Shown here: in pieces, positions 1 to 8,345 of the stretch | Position numbering within the stretch: the stretch's first letter is position 1 | Layout: the number at the start of each line of letters is the position of its first letter | NCBI GenBank assembly: GCA_041504365.1 | Contig: CP167917.1 | Span: 1,674,001 to 1,738,000 of the forward strand | Reading direction: 5' to 3' | Source: Dryocola sp. LX212 | GTDB taxonomy: Bacteria > Pseudomonadota > Gammaproteobacteria > Enterobacterales > Enterobacteriaceae | Length of the DNA stretch: 64,000 bases | The notes under the pieces: generated by a model | What the model saw: the letters and a program-made list of their open reading frames with translations, nothing else | The model's database searches: none | Told to the model about the DNA's origin: nothing | Program-made: the position numbers and the translations under genes

Positions 1-1811
1 TGACGGCCAATGACTACAACCACAGGGAAGCTCAGAACGTCCTCTCTTCGGTACCGGCAGACATGACCCGGGGTGACGGGGACGGTGTCACTTACGGGGA
101 TGTGTATCACCACCGCCCGCGCCATCTTGAACGGGGTGACAAAATTACCCCTGCGGCAGAAACCGCCAACTTCTGGGCGCGTCTGGAGCATGAACGCTTC
201 CTGTCAAACCAGACGACGGTGACCGGCAGCAGCACCGACCACACCCTCGGGCCGGCCCAGGTGCTGACCATTACCGAAGCGGCTATTCCGCCGACCCTGC
301 CGCGTGAAACCGAGAACGGGCTCATCATCGTCAGTGCCGGTTACACCGCCAGTCGTCAGAACGCCCTGAAGGTGGAGTGGGCGGCGATGCCGTACTACGA
401 GAATCGCTGCTGGCGACCTGAGGCCAAAAAACGCCCGGTGGTCAGCGGCACCCTGATGGCGCGCGTGACCAGCGCCAAAGACAACGATATCTACGCCTGG
501 CAGGATGCTTCGGGCATGTACCGGGTGAAGTTCGATGCCGACCGCGACGATAAGCGCCAGGGCATGGAAAGTATGCCGGTGCGTTTTGCCAAGCCTTACG
601 GTGGTGACAAGTACGGCTTCCACTTCCCGCTGATTCAGGGCACGGAAGTGGCCATCGCCTTCCATGAAGGTGATCCGGACCGCCCGTATATAGCCCACGC
701 GATGCACGACTCCCGCCATGTTGACCATGTTACGGAGGCCAACAGCACGCGCAACGTTATCCGTACCGCCGGGCTGAACAAACTGCGGATGGAGGACAAG
801 CGCGGCGAAGAGCACGTCAAGCTCAGTACTGAGTATGGCGGCAAGACCCAGCTTAATTTAGGGCACAACGTCGATGAGGAGCGCGTGGTTAGAGGAGAAG
901 GTGCAGAGTTGCGCACCGATGATTGGGTAGCTGTTCGGGGGGGGAAAGGGATTTTCCTAAGTGCTGATTCTCAACCAAATGCTGACGGTATAATGCTCGA
1001 TATGCATGAAGCTGTACAGCAGCTGGAACAGGCTCTTTCTCTCGCAAAAAGTCTCAGCAAAGCAGCTGAAACAGCAAAAGCAACTTCGGCAGATTCAGAT
1101 AGCCAATCGAGTCTGAATAGTGCGCTGTCCGGACTGCAAAAACCAGGGATATTAGCTCATTCACCGATGGGAATTGGGATGGTCACTCCCGAAGCGGTTC
1201 GGATCGCGTCTGGAAGTCAAAGTGTAGGAATCGTATCTGGTCGCAATACGGACATAAGCGCAGCTCAGTCGGTAACTGTTGCGGCGTCGAAAACGGTCAG
1301 TCTATTTGCACAAAGTGCAGGGATGCAACTTTTTGCCGGGCTGGGCAAAGTGGATGTGCAGGCACAGGGAGATGCACTGAATGTTCAGGCATTGAAGGAT
1401 GTCACTGTTACCAGCAATAGCGGTAGCGTGACGGTAAATGCCAGCAAGGAATTAACCCTTGTTTGTAATGGGGCTTATATCAAGATCAGTGGCGGAAATA
1501 TTGAAATTGGGTGCCCGGGTAACATCCTGCTGAAAGCTGCGAATGTGCAAAAAATGGGGGCGGCAAATTTAAATCTGTCTCCTCAGGAACTGCCTAAAGG
1601 ATTTAAAGGCGGGTTTGCAATAACTAATCAGGATACGGGTGAGGTGATGCCGTACACTCTTTATAAGGTAACCACCGCTGAAGGTGATGTTTATTCAGGG
1701 ACAACAGATAAGCTCGGCAATACTATGCCAATTTATACTGCGTCTCCGTCATCAATGAAAATTGAGTTTCCTCTAAGCAGTACTGACAGCGAACAAGGAG
1801 CGTCATCATGA
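1..1811 (+). CDS. vgrG: VgrG, T6SS spike protein (5' end outside window)
   Basis: The trimeric spike tip of the T6SS tube, which carries effectors into target cells. The reading frame is open from base 3 with no start, so the N-terminal gp27-like part is outside the window; about 600 residues are visible. They include the gp5 OB-fold region (the GDPDRPYIAHAMHDS stretch near base 670), then a DUF2345-like beta region rich in short valine/serine repeats, then a C-terminal transthyretin-like module (about bases 1605-1790). Such C-terminal modules bind lipase effectors in related systems, which fits the lipase gene that follows with an ATGA overlap. Base composition drops from GC-rich to mixed at about 880-960, where an eight-G run also lies. 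Family assignment is firm; the adaptor role is inferred. Confidence 0.93.
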   Translation, partial: TANDYNHREAQNVLSSVPADMTRGDGDGVTYGDVYHHRPRHLERGDKITPAAETANFWARLEHERFLSNQTTVTGSSTDHTLGPAQVLTITEAAIPPTLPRETENGLIIVSAGYTASRQNALKVEWAAMPYYENRCWRPEAKKRPVVSGTLMARVTSAKDNDIYAWQDASGMYRVKFDADRDDKRQGMESMPVRFAKPYGGDKYGFHFPLIQGTEVAIAFHEGDPDRPYIAHAMHDSRHVDHVTEANSTRNVIRTAGLNKLRMEDKRGEEHVKLSTEYGGKTQLNLGHNVDEERVVRGEGAELRTDDWVAVRGGKGIFLSADSQPNADGIMLDMHEAVQQLEQALSLAKSLSKAAETAKATSADSDSQSSLNSALSGLQKPGILAHSPMGIGMVTPEAVRIASGSQSVGIVSGRNTDISAAQSVTVAASKTVSLFAQSAGMQLFAGLGKVDVQAQGDALNVQALKDVTVTSNSGSVTVNASKELTLVCNGAYIKISGGNIEIGCPGNILLKAANVQKMGAANLNLSPQELPKGFKGGFAITNQDTGEVMPYTLYKVTTAEGDVYSGTTDKLGNTMPIYTASPSSMKIEFPLSSTDSEQGASS

Positions 1812-3721
1812 GCGAATCAAGAACATCAGCGGTAGGAACATTCGGAAAAGCCCAGGCTCCAGCGCAAAAGAAATGCTGGATTGAGATTCAATTAGTTGAT
1901 GAAAATGACAACCCTGTAACAAATATGGCTTGTCGCGCTGAAAATGAGGCATCACGCGATAAGGTCATAGAACCATATACTGGAATAACCAATTCTGAAG
2001 GGGTGTTTAGGATCGATGACTTGCTTCATCCTGACCTCACCCTTTTTGTCGAAGCTCAACCACTTGCCGATGAAATGGAAAAAAGGACACTAAACATTGA
2101 AAGGACTAATTCCTATTCGATGAAAATGTCACCGGTTATCGTAGATAAGAAGACCAATCTTATTTGCTATTATGTGGTTATAGGACAGCTATGTGACAAA
2201 GCACCTCAAATACTAGGTTGGGAAGCCAAGGAACTACCTGAATTTCACTTTCCAGATCCAGAGTTTTCAGGTTTAACGATCTCGAATATGTATTTTAATG
2301 CGAGAGTAATAGTGAAAACCTGTCCGTTTAGGGCTTGGAATATTCTTCTCCATCATACAAAAGAATATTCGATTGTTAATGCTATGAATTTAGGTTTGTT
2401 GGCTAATTACGCATATAAAGAAAAAGTAGATGTTCTTTCCTTATTTAATGAAAAATTCCAAGATTTATCTGAAGTTCCCTTGTTAGGCTATTGTCCTATA
2501 GTTATAGATGTACCTTTTAGTGAACGCTATATAGACCCGGTTTTTTTAGATACGACAGAAGGAAATAATGGAGAAGGGGGGACACAACTATTTTATCTTC
2601 ATAATGGCAAGCAGATAATAGTTGCATGGAGAGGTACTGAGCCATCTGCAGGTGCAGATATAGTGACAGATGCTAAATTCGTTCCAGTGCCCTGCCTAGA
2701 TATTTCCCCCGTAGGGCAGTGTCATCGAGGTTTTTTAGAGGCATTTAGGCATGCGCAACGACTTTTCCCTGAAGATTTTGAACGATTAAATTCCTTGCTT
2801 GCAGGACGAGAGTTATTTATTTGTGGGCATAGCTTAGGTGGCGCGTTGACATTGCTACAAGCATCAAAGCTGATAAATTACCACCCTGTTATTTATACTT
2901 ACGGCATGCCGCGTACGTTTACAAGAAACGCGATATCGTCGTTGGGGAACATTACACACTATAGACATGTAAATGATACTGATACGGTAACCAGTATACC
3001 TATGGAAGTTGATGTTGATAATGAAATGTATAAACTTTGGGCCAATATGGCTGTCGTTTTCGGTTTCCCCAAAGCTCTTGCTGACACTGCTATCAGTATC
3101 AAAAATAAATCACAGGATCCATATTGGCATCACGGAGATATTGTTGTCTTCTTAAAAGCCGAGCAAACGGTAGTTAGGTTCAAAAAAAGGCAGTTTGCAG
3201 CTACGGGTGTTGATTTTGGTAGCAACTCTCCTATTGTAAGAATAAAAGAAATTGCATTTAAAAAAGCAAAGTTATATCTCGTTCCAGAGCTTAATGAAAG
3301 TGCATTTTGTGAATCAAAGGAAAAACAAGAAAAATTCATCGGGTGTCTTGATCCTAAAAGTATTGAGCGATTCTTTAAGAAGAATACAAACCCTGATCTT
3401 GATTCATTAACGAACCCTGCAAATCACTCAATGGAAAATAAATATGTTCCATTTTTGAATAATCAACTTTTGGAATTGACAGACTCTTCAAGAAAATTGG
3501 AAAGAAAAATTAAACGGAAGGAGTTTGAATCTATGGTTGATAAATCAATTAATTCATCTGATGAGACATCAATGGATGAAGCTGTGCGCAATAAGTTATT
3601 TCTAGAATTGCAACATCTTTTGCCTCAGGCATTGAAAGCTACTCAGGGAAGTGTTGTAAACGAGAATGCACTCGTTCGTTTTAACCAGAGGGCGAAAGAA
3701 CAATATGAAAACATTAACTAA
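1808..3721 (+). CDS. T6SS class-3 lipase effector (Tle, Tle2/TseL-like)
   Basis: Predicted antibacterial phospholipase delivered by VgrG. The 637-residue protein starts at the ATGA overlap with vgrG. Residues about 20-95 look like a transthyretin or Cna-like beta domain, probably for loading onto VgrG. A lipase class 3 domain follows: GHSLGG with nucleophile Ser342, a candidate Asp at 390 or 392 (HVNDTDTV) and a candidate His at 441 or 442 (DPYWHHGD). The roughly 195 residues after the His form a tail that recurs in decayed form further downstream. Length and GXSXG type match the V. cholerae TseL (Tle2) group, but the subfamily is inferred from memory of lengths and motifs. The gene is AT-rich compared with the T6SS core, which suggests horizontal acquisition. 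Confidence 0.85.
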   Translation: MSESRTSAVGTFGKAQAPAQKKCWIEIQLVDENDNPVTNMACRAENEASRDKVIEPYTGITNSEGVFRIDDLLHPDLTLFVEAQPLADEMEKRTLNIERTNSYSMKMSPVIVDKKTNLICYYVVIGQLCDKAPQILGWEAKELPEFHFPDPEFSGLTISNMYFNARVIVKTCPFRAWNILLHHTKEYSIVNAMNLGLLANYAYKEKVDVLSLFNEKFQDLSEVPLLGYCPIVIDVPFSERYIDPVFLDTTEGNNGEGGTQLFYLHNGKQIIVAWRGTEPSAGADIVTDAKFVPVPCLDISPVGQCHRGFLEAFRHAQRLFPEDFERLNSLLAGRELFICGHSLGGALTLLQASKLINYHPVIYTYGMPRTFTRNAISSLGNITHYRHVNDTDTVTSIPMEVDVDNEMYKLWANMAVVFGFPKALADTAISIKNKSQDPYWHHGDIVVFLKAEQTVVRFKKRQFAATGVDFGSNSPIVRIKEIAFKKAKLYLVPELNESAFCESKEKQEKFIGCLDPKSIERFFKKNTNPDLDSLTNPANHSMENKYVPFLNNQLLELTDSSRKLERKIKRKEFESMVDKSINSSDETSMDEAVRNKLFLELQHLLPQALKATQGSVVNENALVRFNQRAKEQYENIN

Positions 3722-4448
3722 ATATCTTCTTCCAGCAATATCCTTGTTTTTATGCTCTTGTAATAAAGATGAGGCATTCTCTCCTTCAGAAAAAGGAGAG
3801 AATGTTTTGATTTCTATCCAATTGCCAAAATCTCTAGAAATGCTACCTCTGAGGGTTATGTATCGTTCCGATATTTGCCATAAAAAGCAAGTTAATGGTG
3901 CTGGACATAGTTATGAGGTACCAGGTTATAAAACTATGAAGCTTTCATTAAATAATGAGGGCAAGGAAAAAGGGTACAAATTACCAATCCCTAGAGATGG
4001 CGGCGGTGATTGCAAGTGGAAGCTAAGCAACTTAACACTTAGTTTTCACAGCATTCTTGGGGATGGTGCTTCTCATAGTGTTCCAATTAGTGAGGTTGTA
4101 ATTTTCGATGATAATGATCCTCAACGGATTAGTGGATCATACCAAGATGTTAATGGGGATCTTGATCTAACTGGTGATTATTTCCCAATGGTTACTACAT
4201 ATCACATCAATGGCTATAAAAAAAGCGAATCAATTATTAGAAGTACTCCTGATAAGATGTATCGGGTACGTAACGGAGGGCGTGTTTCTTTTCATCCGCG
4301 ATTTCATTCTACCAAAACTATTTATGCCGTAGAGCCTAAAGAACAAAAAGTCGGAGAATATATGTCTATTACTTATCCGGATGGAACGACTAAATCCTCC
4401 CCTTATTTTCCTGACTATAAAAAGATTCAATCACTAATTAGTGAGTAA
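3705..4448 (+). CDS. Tle immunity lipoprotein, copy 1 (Tli1)
   Basis: Probable periplasmic immunity protein for the lipase encoded just upstream. The start at 3705 overlaps the lipase stop and gives 247 residues with a lipoprotein signal peptide (SLFLCSC, lipidated Cys within the first 20 residues). A start at 3666 is also open but would bury the signal. Landmarks shared with the two downstream copies are VMYRSDICHKK, DGGGDCKWKLSN, VIFDDNDPQ and YPDGTT near the C-terminus. Immunity function is inferred from position directly after the effector and from the lipoprotein signal, as is typical of Tle partners. No named domain recognised. Confidence 0.75.
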   Translation: MKTLTKYLLPAISLFLCSCNKDEAFSPSEKGENVLISIQLPKSLEMLPLRVMYRSDICHKKQVNGAGHSYEVPGYKTMKLSLNNEGKEKGYKLPIPRDGGGDCKWKLSNLTLSFHSILGDGASHSVPISEVVIFDDNDPQRISGSYQDVNGDLDLTGDYFPMVTTYHINGYKKSESIIRSTPDKMYRVRNGGRVSFHPRFHSTKTIYAVEPKEQKVGEYMSITYPDGTTKSSPYFPDYKKIQSLISE

Positions 4449-4502
4449 TATTCATGCATGCTAAACTAGTTTATTGATGAAGTGTTAAAAAATGGTTGGC
4501 TC

Positions 4503-4622
4503 CTAACGTTACAACCCATTCATTCCAGAACGTTAGATATTTCCACTACTGATACTACTTGTCGCAATAGTCTTGTTCGCTTTAAATACATCGCTAAGGA
4601 AGAGTATGAAGATATCAGCTGA
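4503..4622 (+). pseudogene. Decayed 3' end of a second tle copy
   Basis: A remnant of about 39 codons ending at the TGA at 4620-4622. Its translation ends NSLVRFKYIAKEEYEDIS, which matches the last residues of the intact lipase (NALVRFNQRAKEQYENIN), and the preceding LQPIHSRTLDIS resembles LQNMLPKTLEIS of the third copy. No lipase core is present. It overlaps the start of the second immunity gene exactly as the intact pair overlaps, so it marks a duplicated tle-tli unit whose toxin part was deleted. Confidence 0.8.
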
Positions 4623-5388
4623 AGCTATATTGGTTATACTGTTAACCTTAAAAATTACTGAATACGATGGAAATGACAAATTTACCACAGACTCCAAAAT
4701 GGGAAGCGTTAAGTTGGTAGTGAAACTTCCGGATGAAATGGAATTATTACCTGTTGGGGTCATATATCGTTCAAATGTTTGTCATAAAAAACGTTATAAC
4801 TCTGATGGGAAATCATATACGGAACCAGGTTTTAAATATACAAAAATACAGTTAAAAAAAGAAAAAAATGGCTCTGATTATAGTTCGTTAGTTCCATCCG
4901 ATGGAGGAGGGCAATGTGATTGGAAGCTGAGTAATGTGACTATTGATATCCAATATAGGGCTGACGCATTCAAAGGAAAAGTTGATCATGTTGTAGGTTC
5001 CGGCATTATTGTTATTTTTGATGATAATCATCCACAAAGAGACGATGGTGTTTATGAAGATGTCACTGGAGATTTATTAATATCAAAACGTTATTTCCCA
5101 TGGATCAATGAGCGTTTTTTAAATGGGCATTCAAGGGACTTATGGACATACAGTAAAAGATTATATTCTACCTATAAAACAAAAAATACTTATAAGATTT
5201 TATTCGCACCTGAGTCTAATTCCGATTTAATAACTTATTCGATCGGTCCAAAAGTTAAAAATGAAAGTGGTGGGAATTTCACAAGATATATTTATCCAGA
5301 CGGTGAGGTTGTCAATAATGGAGATGCGTTCCCAGATTTTAATAAACTAGAAAACATTTCAAGTAGACACAGTAAAAAGTTTAATTGA
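4606..5388 (+). CDS. Tle immunity-like protein, copy 2, lipobox lost (Tli2)
   Basis: Paralogue of the immunity genes on either side. Shared landmarks are VIYRSNVCHKK, DGGGQCDWKLSN, VIFDDNHPQ, YFPW and YPDGE. The start at 4606 (MKISAEAILVILLTLK) lines up with the other copies; an upstream in-frame ATG at 4573 lies in the tle remnant. From 4606 the protein has 260 residues and keeps a hydrophobic N-terminus, but the lipidated Cys of its paralogues is replaced by Tyr (TEYDGNDK, codon TAC). It may therefore stay unlipidated as a membrane-anchored, secreted or cytosolic form. Function as active immunity is uncertain. Confidence 0.7.
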   Translation: MKISAEAILVILLTLKITEYDGNDKFTTDSKMGSVKLVVKLPDEMELLPVGVIYRSNVCHKKRYNSDGKSYTEPGFKYTKIQLKKEKNGSDYSSLVPSDGGGQCDWKLSNVTIDIQYRADAFKGKVDHVVGSGIIVIFDDNHPQRDDGVYEDVTGDLLISKRYFPWINERFLNGHSRDLWTYSKRLYSTYKTKNTYKILFAPESNSDLITYSIGPKVKNESGGNFTRYIYPDGEVVNNGDAFPDFNKLENISSRHSKKFN

Positions 5389-5399
5389 ATATGCTAATG

Positions 5400-5473
5400 C
5401 CGCCCCTCTGGACTAAGTAGCTGAGCGGAATAGTGCTATACTTTTTGCTATCTCTTCCAGAATAAGGGGGCGG
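5400..5473. repeat. Short segment with inverted GC-rich ends at a duplication junction
   Basis: Between the stop of the second immunity gene and the start of the third tle remnant lies about 75 bases bounded by CCGCCCC on the left and its near-complement GGGGGCGG on the right. It has no homology to the flanking tle or tli units. It may be a small transposon remnant or a scar of the duplication event. No transposase is present. Identity is uncertain. Confidence 0.35.
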
Positions 5474-6086
5474 TGTTAAGTTTGGTGATCCTTATTGGCA
5501 TCATGGTAGCACTGTCTGCTTTTTTAAGGCTGAACAGTCTATTGTTAAGTACTCAAAAAGAATAATGCCACTTATAGGTATGGGTGTTAGAACCCCTTAT
5601 ATGTCAATAAGGGATATATCATTTGATAAATGTAAGCTATATCTTGTTCCAGAACTTAATGAGCAAATATTTTGCACTACAGCTGAAGAGCAAAATAAAT
5701 TTGTAAAATGTTTGTCTCCTGGAATCTTAAGACATTATTTTCCTAAAAATACCAATCCAGATGTTGACTCTTGGACAAATCCAGCAAATCACTCTATGTC
5801 AAATAAATACATGCCATTTAACAATAATGAGATAATTGAATTAGTTGATCCGACACGTGAAATGGAAAGAAAGAAAAAACGTGAAGAATTTTCTGAGCAG
5901 GTAGAACAGGCGTCAAAATTAGGGAAAAGCGTTTCGCAAGATGAAGTCAATAGAAATAAAATGTTCTTAGTGCTACAGAATATGCTTCCAAAAACATTAG
6001 AGATTTCGCAGTCAAAAGATGCATGGAATAATTCATTGGCAAGATTCAAAAAAGTAGCGAAGGAAGATCATGAATATATTAACTAA
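5466..6086 (+). pseudogene. Orphan C-terminal part of a third tle copy
   Basis: An open frame of about 206 codons, preceded by an in-frame TAA at 5463, that matches the intact lipase only from its catalytic-His segment onward: FGDPYWHHG near 5481 corresponds to SQDPYWHHG, and the rest follows the lipase tail to the end (AKEDHEYIN). The nucleophile GHSLGG half is missing, so it cannot be an active lipase. An ATG at 5565 could start a 173-residue protein, but no clear ribosome binding site is seen. It is best read as a toxin remnant left beside a retained immunity gene. A role as a tail module for recombination with other effectors is possible. Confidence 0.8.
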
Positions 6087-6840
6087 GCTAATGTGCGGAA
6101 TATTCCCATTTATCATAATTGGCTGTAAAAAAGATGAATCGCTATCTCCTCCCGAAAATAGCAAATTCGTAGATATTAAAGTTAATTCAGAATCAGACAT
6201 AAATGTATTACCAATTAGTGTTATGTATCGATCCAATTCCTGCTTTATTGAAAGGTATGATTCCAAAGGAAAGAAATACAAAGAGGCTGGGTATAACTTC
6301 ATTCAGAAAAATGTCAAAGTTATAGGCTTGATTTCGAATGCATCAATTCCAATTGATGGCGGTGGAGATTGTAAATGGAAATTGAGCAATGTAACTGTAA
6401 AATTAATGTATGACAAAAATAAATTTGATAAAGAAATTAACACAAGCATAAGGAATTCAATTGTCTTAGTCTTCGACGATAATCTTCCGCAAAATTATAA
6501 CGGTAATATTGAGAATATCTCATCTGAAGATGTAAAAATCAAAAGGGAGTATTTTCCATGGATAGATACTGATTTCATGGGGAATCATGGTAAAAGTGTT
6601 AGTTTGATTATGCTTGGAGATCGAAATCTATATAGTTACGGAGTTAAAAATGCAAACTCTGTTAATATTGATTTAATTTCCAATTTTAAAGGCGTTGTTT
6701 ATTCTGAAGGTCCAAGGAAGAATTCTATAAACAATAATAATTATACAGTCTTTAAGTATCCTGATGGGACCATTGATGCTCATGGGAAAGATTTTCCTGA
6801 CTTTAAAAAACTTCAATCAATTTCAAAAAATGATGGTTAG
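6070..6840 (+). CDS. Tle immunity lipoprotein, copy 3 (Tli3)
   Basis: Third member of the immunity family, 256 residues, starting inside the end of the tle remnant as copy 1 starts inside tle. It has a good lipoprotein signal (PFIIIGCKKDE, lipidated Cys19). Conserved landmarks are VMYRSNSC, DGGGDCKWKLSN, VFDDNLPQ, YFPW and YPDGT. It has diverged considerably from copy 1, so it may protect against a different allele of the lipase carried by competitors (orphan immunity). That specificity is inferred. Confidence 0.72.
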   Translation: MNILTKLMCGIFPFIIIGCKKDESLSPPENSKFVDIKVNSESDINVLPISVMYRSNSCFIERYDSKGKKYKEAGYNFIQKNVKVIGLISNASIPIDGGGDCKWKLSNVTVKLMYDKNKFDKEINTSIRNSIVLVFDDNLPQNYNGNIENISSEDVKIKREYFPWIDTDFMGNHGKSVSLIMLGDRNLYSYGVKNANSVNIDLISNFKGVVYSEGPRKNSINNNNYTVFKYPDGTIDAHGKDFPDFKKLQSISKNDG

Positions 6841-6920
6841 TTAAACGATGATTGAATTCGTGTGTGGATTGCTAGAGTAATAACTATTTTTGATGACCAT
6901 TTTTACAACGAGGTTTTAAA

Positions 6921-7187
6921 ATGTCTAATGGTTTTGTTTTGCTAGGTGATAAGACAACGCATGGTGGTGCAGTGATCTCAGCATCATCCACTATGATCGT
7001 TAATAATAAGAAAGTCGCACTGGTGGGAGATAAAATAAACTGTCCAAAAGAAGGCCACGGAATAAACTCTATCATAGAAGGTTCGCCTGAATGGTCTTCT
7101 GATGGTAAATCAGTTGTCGTGGATGGTTGCCATTGTGAATGTGGTTGTCAGGTCATCTCCAGCGCGCCGGATTGCGCTATAGGATAA
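6921..7187 (+). CDS. PAAR-domain spike-tip protein
   Basis: An 88-residue protein made almost entirely of a PAAR domain, the cone that caps the VgrG trimer and sharpens the T6SS spike. The PAAR pattern is seen in GDKTTHGGAVISAS, VALVGDKINCPKEGHG and the Cys-rich end (GCHCECGC), with His and Cys residues suited to binding a metal at the tip. There is no C-terminal toxin extension, so it is a simple tip and not an effector. It has a ribosome binding site (GAGG) before the ATG and is followed after 3 bases by the next gene. Confidence 0.9.
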   Translation: MSNGFVLLGDKTTHGGAVISASSTMIVNNKKVALVGDKINCPKEGHGINSIIEGSPEWSSDGKSVVVDGCHCECGCQVISSAPDCAIG

Positions 7188-7190
7188 TTA

Positions 7191-8345
7191 ATGAGCTGGG
7201 AGCGTCAAAAATCACATGTTACTCCGATGCCGGAAGAACCTTCTCTTCTTATCTGGCTTATCGGTGGTCTCGCTGCCCTGATCGCTGGAGGGTTGCTCTT
7301 TGTTCTCCATGCTAATCAGTTGCTGGGTGCAGGGCAGAATTACAATATTTGGGTTGTGTCCGGCTCTCCACCACTAATCTGGATTTTCTGCATTTGCCTG
7401 AGAGCCTGGCTCTATAACAATGGTATTGATAAGCACGAATTTGAATCGAAAGAAGCTGATTACTCTCAACAGCAATGGACCGAATGGGCTGGGCGTTATT
7501 TGGCCGTAATGAGCAGCGAAGTGATCCTGCCTCAGTCACTGACAGTGCCAATGTTTATACCTGTAAGTACAGAATTAGAAGAATACAACGGGTTGGCCAT
7601 GCGGCTTGATATTAGCCCAGCTATGGCAGCATCATTGATTCAGCTTGAAGGTGTTAAAGATGCGCTGATGCGATTACCAACAGAAATAGCGTTGAAGGTA
7701 GTTCTGCTAACTGATTCTGCCGAGGAAGACACTGAGCTAAGAGTAATCTTTGAAGATTGCTGGCGTGAGTTGATGCCAACGGAACGCCCAGTCCCCACAT
7801 TGTCAGTGCAACGCTCTCTTTCATTTGATTCCGTAGAACGAAGGATCAAAACGCCAGATATTTCAGTTGAGCTTGTCATGGTTCAACAGTTGTGTGGTCG
7901 TGATCGGTATAGCGATGCGCTTGCTACGCTCTTGCTGACAACTGATGATGTTGCGACCAAATATGAACTAGACCACGACGTACGCTTGCTCCGTCCTATG
8001 TCTCTGGAAGGCGATGACCTGTTCAGTGAATTCGATCTCTACTTTTCTACCCAGACCCAGTCTATCAACACACAGCATATCATCGGTGACCACGTTCGTT
8101 GGGGGCAGTCGTTTTCCTTGATGCTTAAAGCGAGTGAGTTATATCAGGGACACTGGAAAACAGAACAACTGCACTGGCTTGAGACATATGCCGGGCGCTG
8201 CGGACCATTCTCCCCCTGGATAATGACTGCCATAGTCAGTGATGCGATACAGCTATTAAAGACAAACTGTTTGATGTTATCGGAAGGTGAAGGGCAGCGT
8301 TTTATTAATACAGTGACAACAGGGAATAAGAATGAAAGCAGTTGA
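7191..8345 (+). CDS. Uncharacterised T6SS-linked membrane protein
   Basis: A 384-residue protein with two membrane segments near the N-terminus (about residues 20-42 and 54-70) and a long soluble C-terminal part. I recognise no named domain. Genes of this layout sit just upstream of tssM in several enterobacterial T6SS clusters. It starts 3 bases after the PAAR gene and overlaps tssM by 14 bases, so it is co-translated with core components. A role at the inner-membrane complex or in effector handling is a guess from position only. Composition is intermediate between the AT-rich cargo block and the GC-rich core. Confidence 0.6.
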   Translation: MSWERQKSHVTPMPEEPSLLIWLIGGLAALIAGGLLFVLHANQLLGAGQNYNIWVVSGSPPLIWIFCICLRAWLYNNGIDKHEFESKEADYSQQQWTEWAGRYLAVMSSEVILPQSLTVPMFIPVSTELEEYNGLAMRLDISPAMAASLIQLEGVKDALMRLPTEIALKVVLLTDSAEEDTELRVIFEDCWRELMPTERPVPTLSVQRSLSFDSVERRIKTPDISVELVMVQQLCGRDRYSDALATLLLTTDDVATKYELDHDVRLLRPMSLEGDDLFSEFDLYFSTQTQSINTQHIIGDHVRWGQSFSLMLKASELYQGHWKTEQLHWLETYAGRCGPFSPWIMTAIVSDAIQLLKTNCLMLSEGEGQRFINTVTTGNKNESS

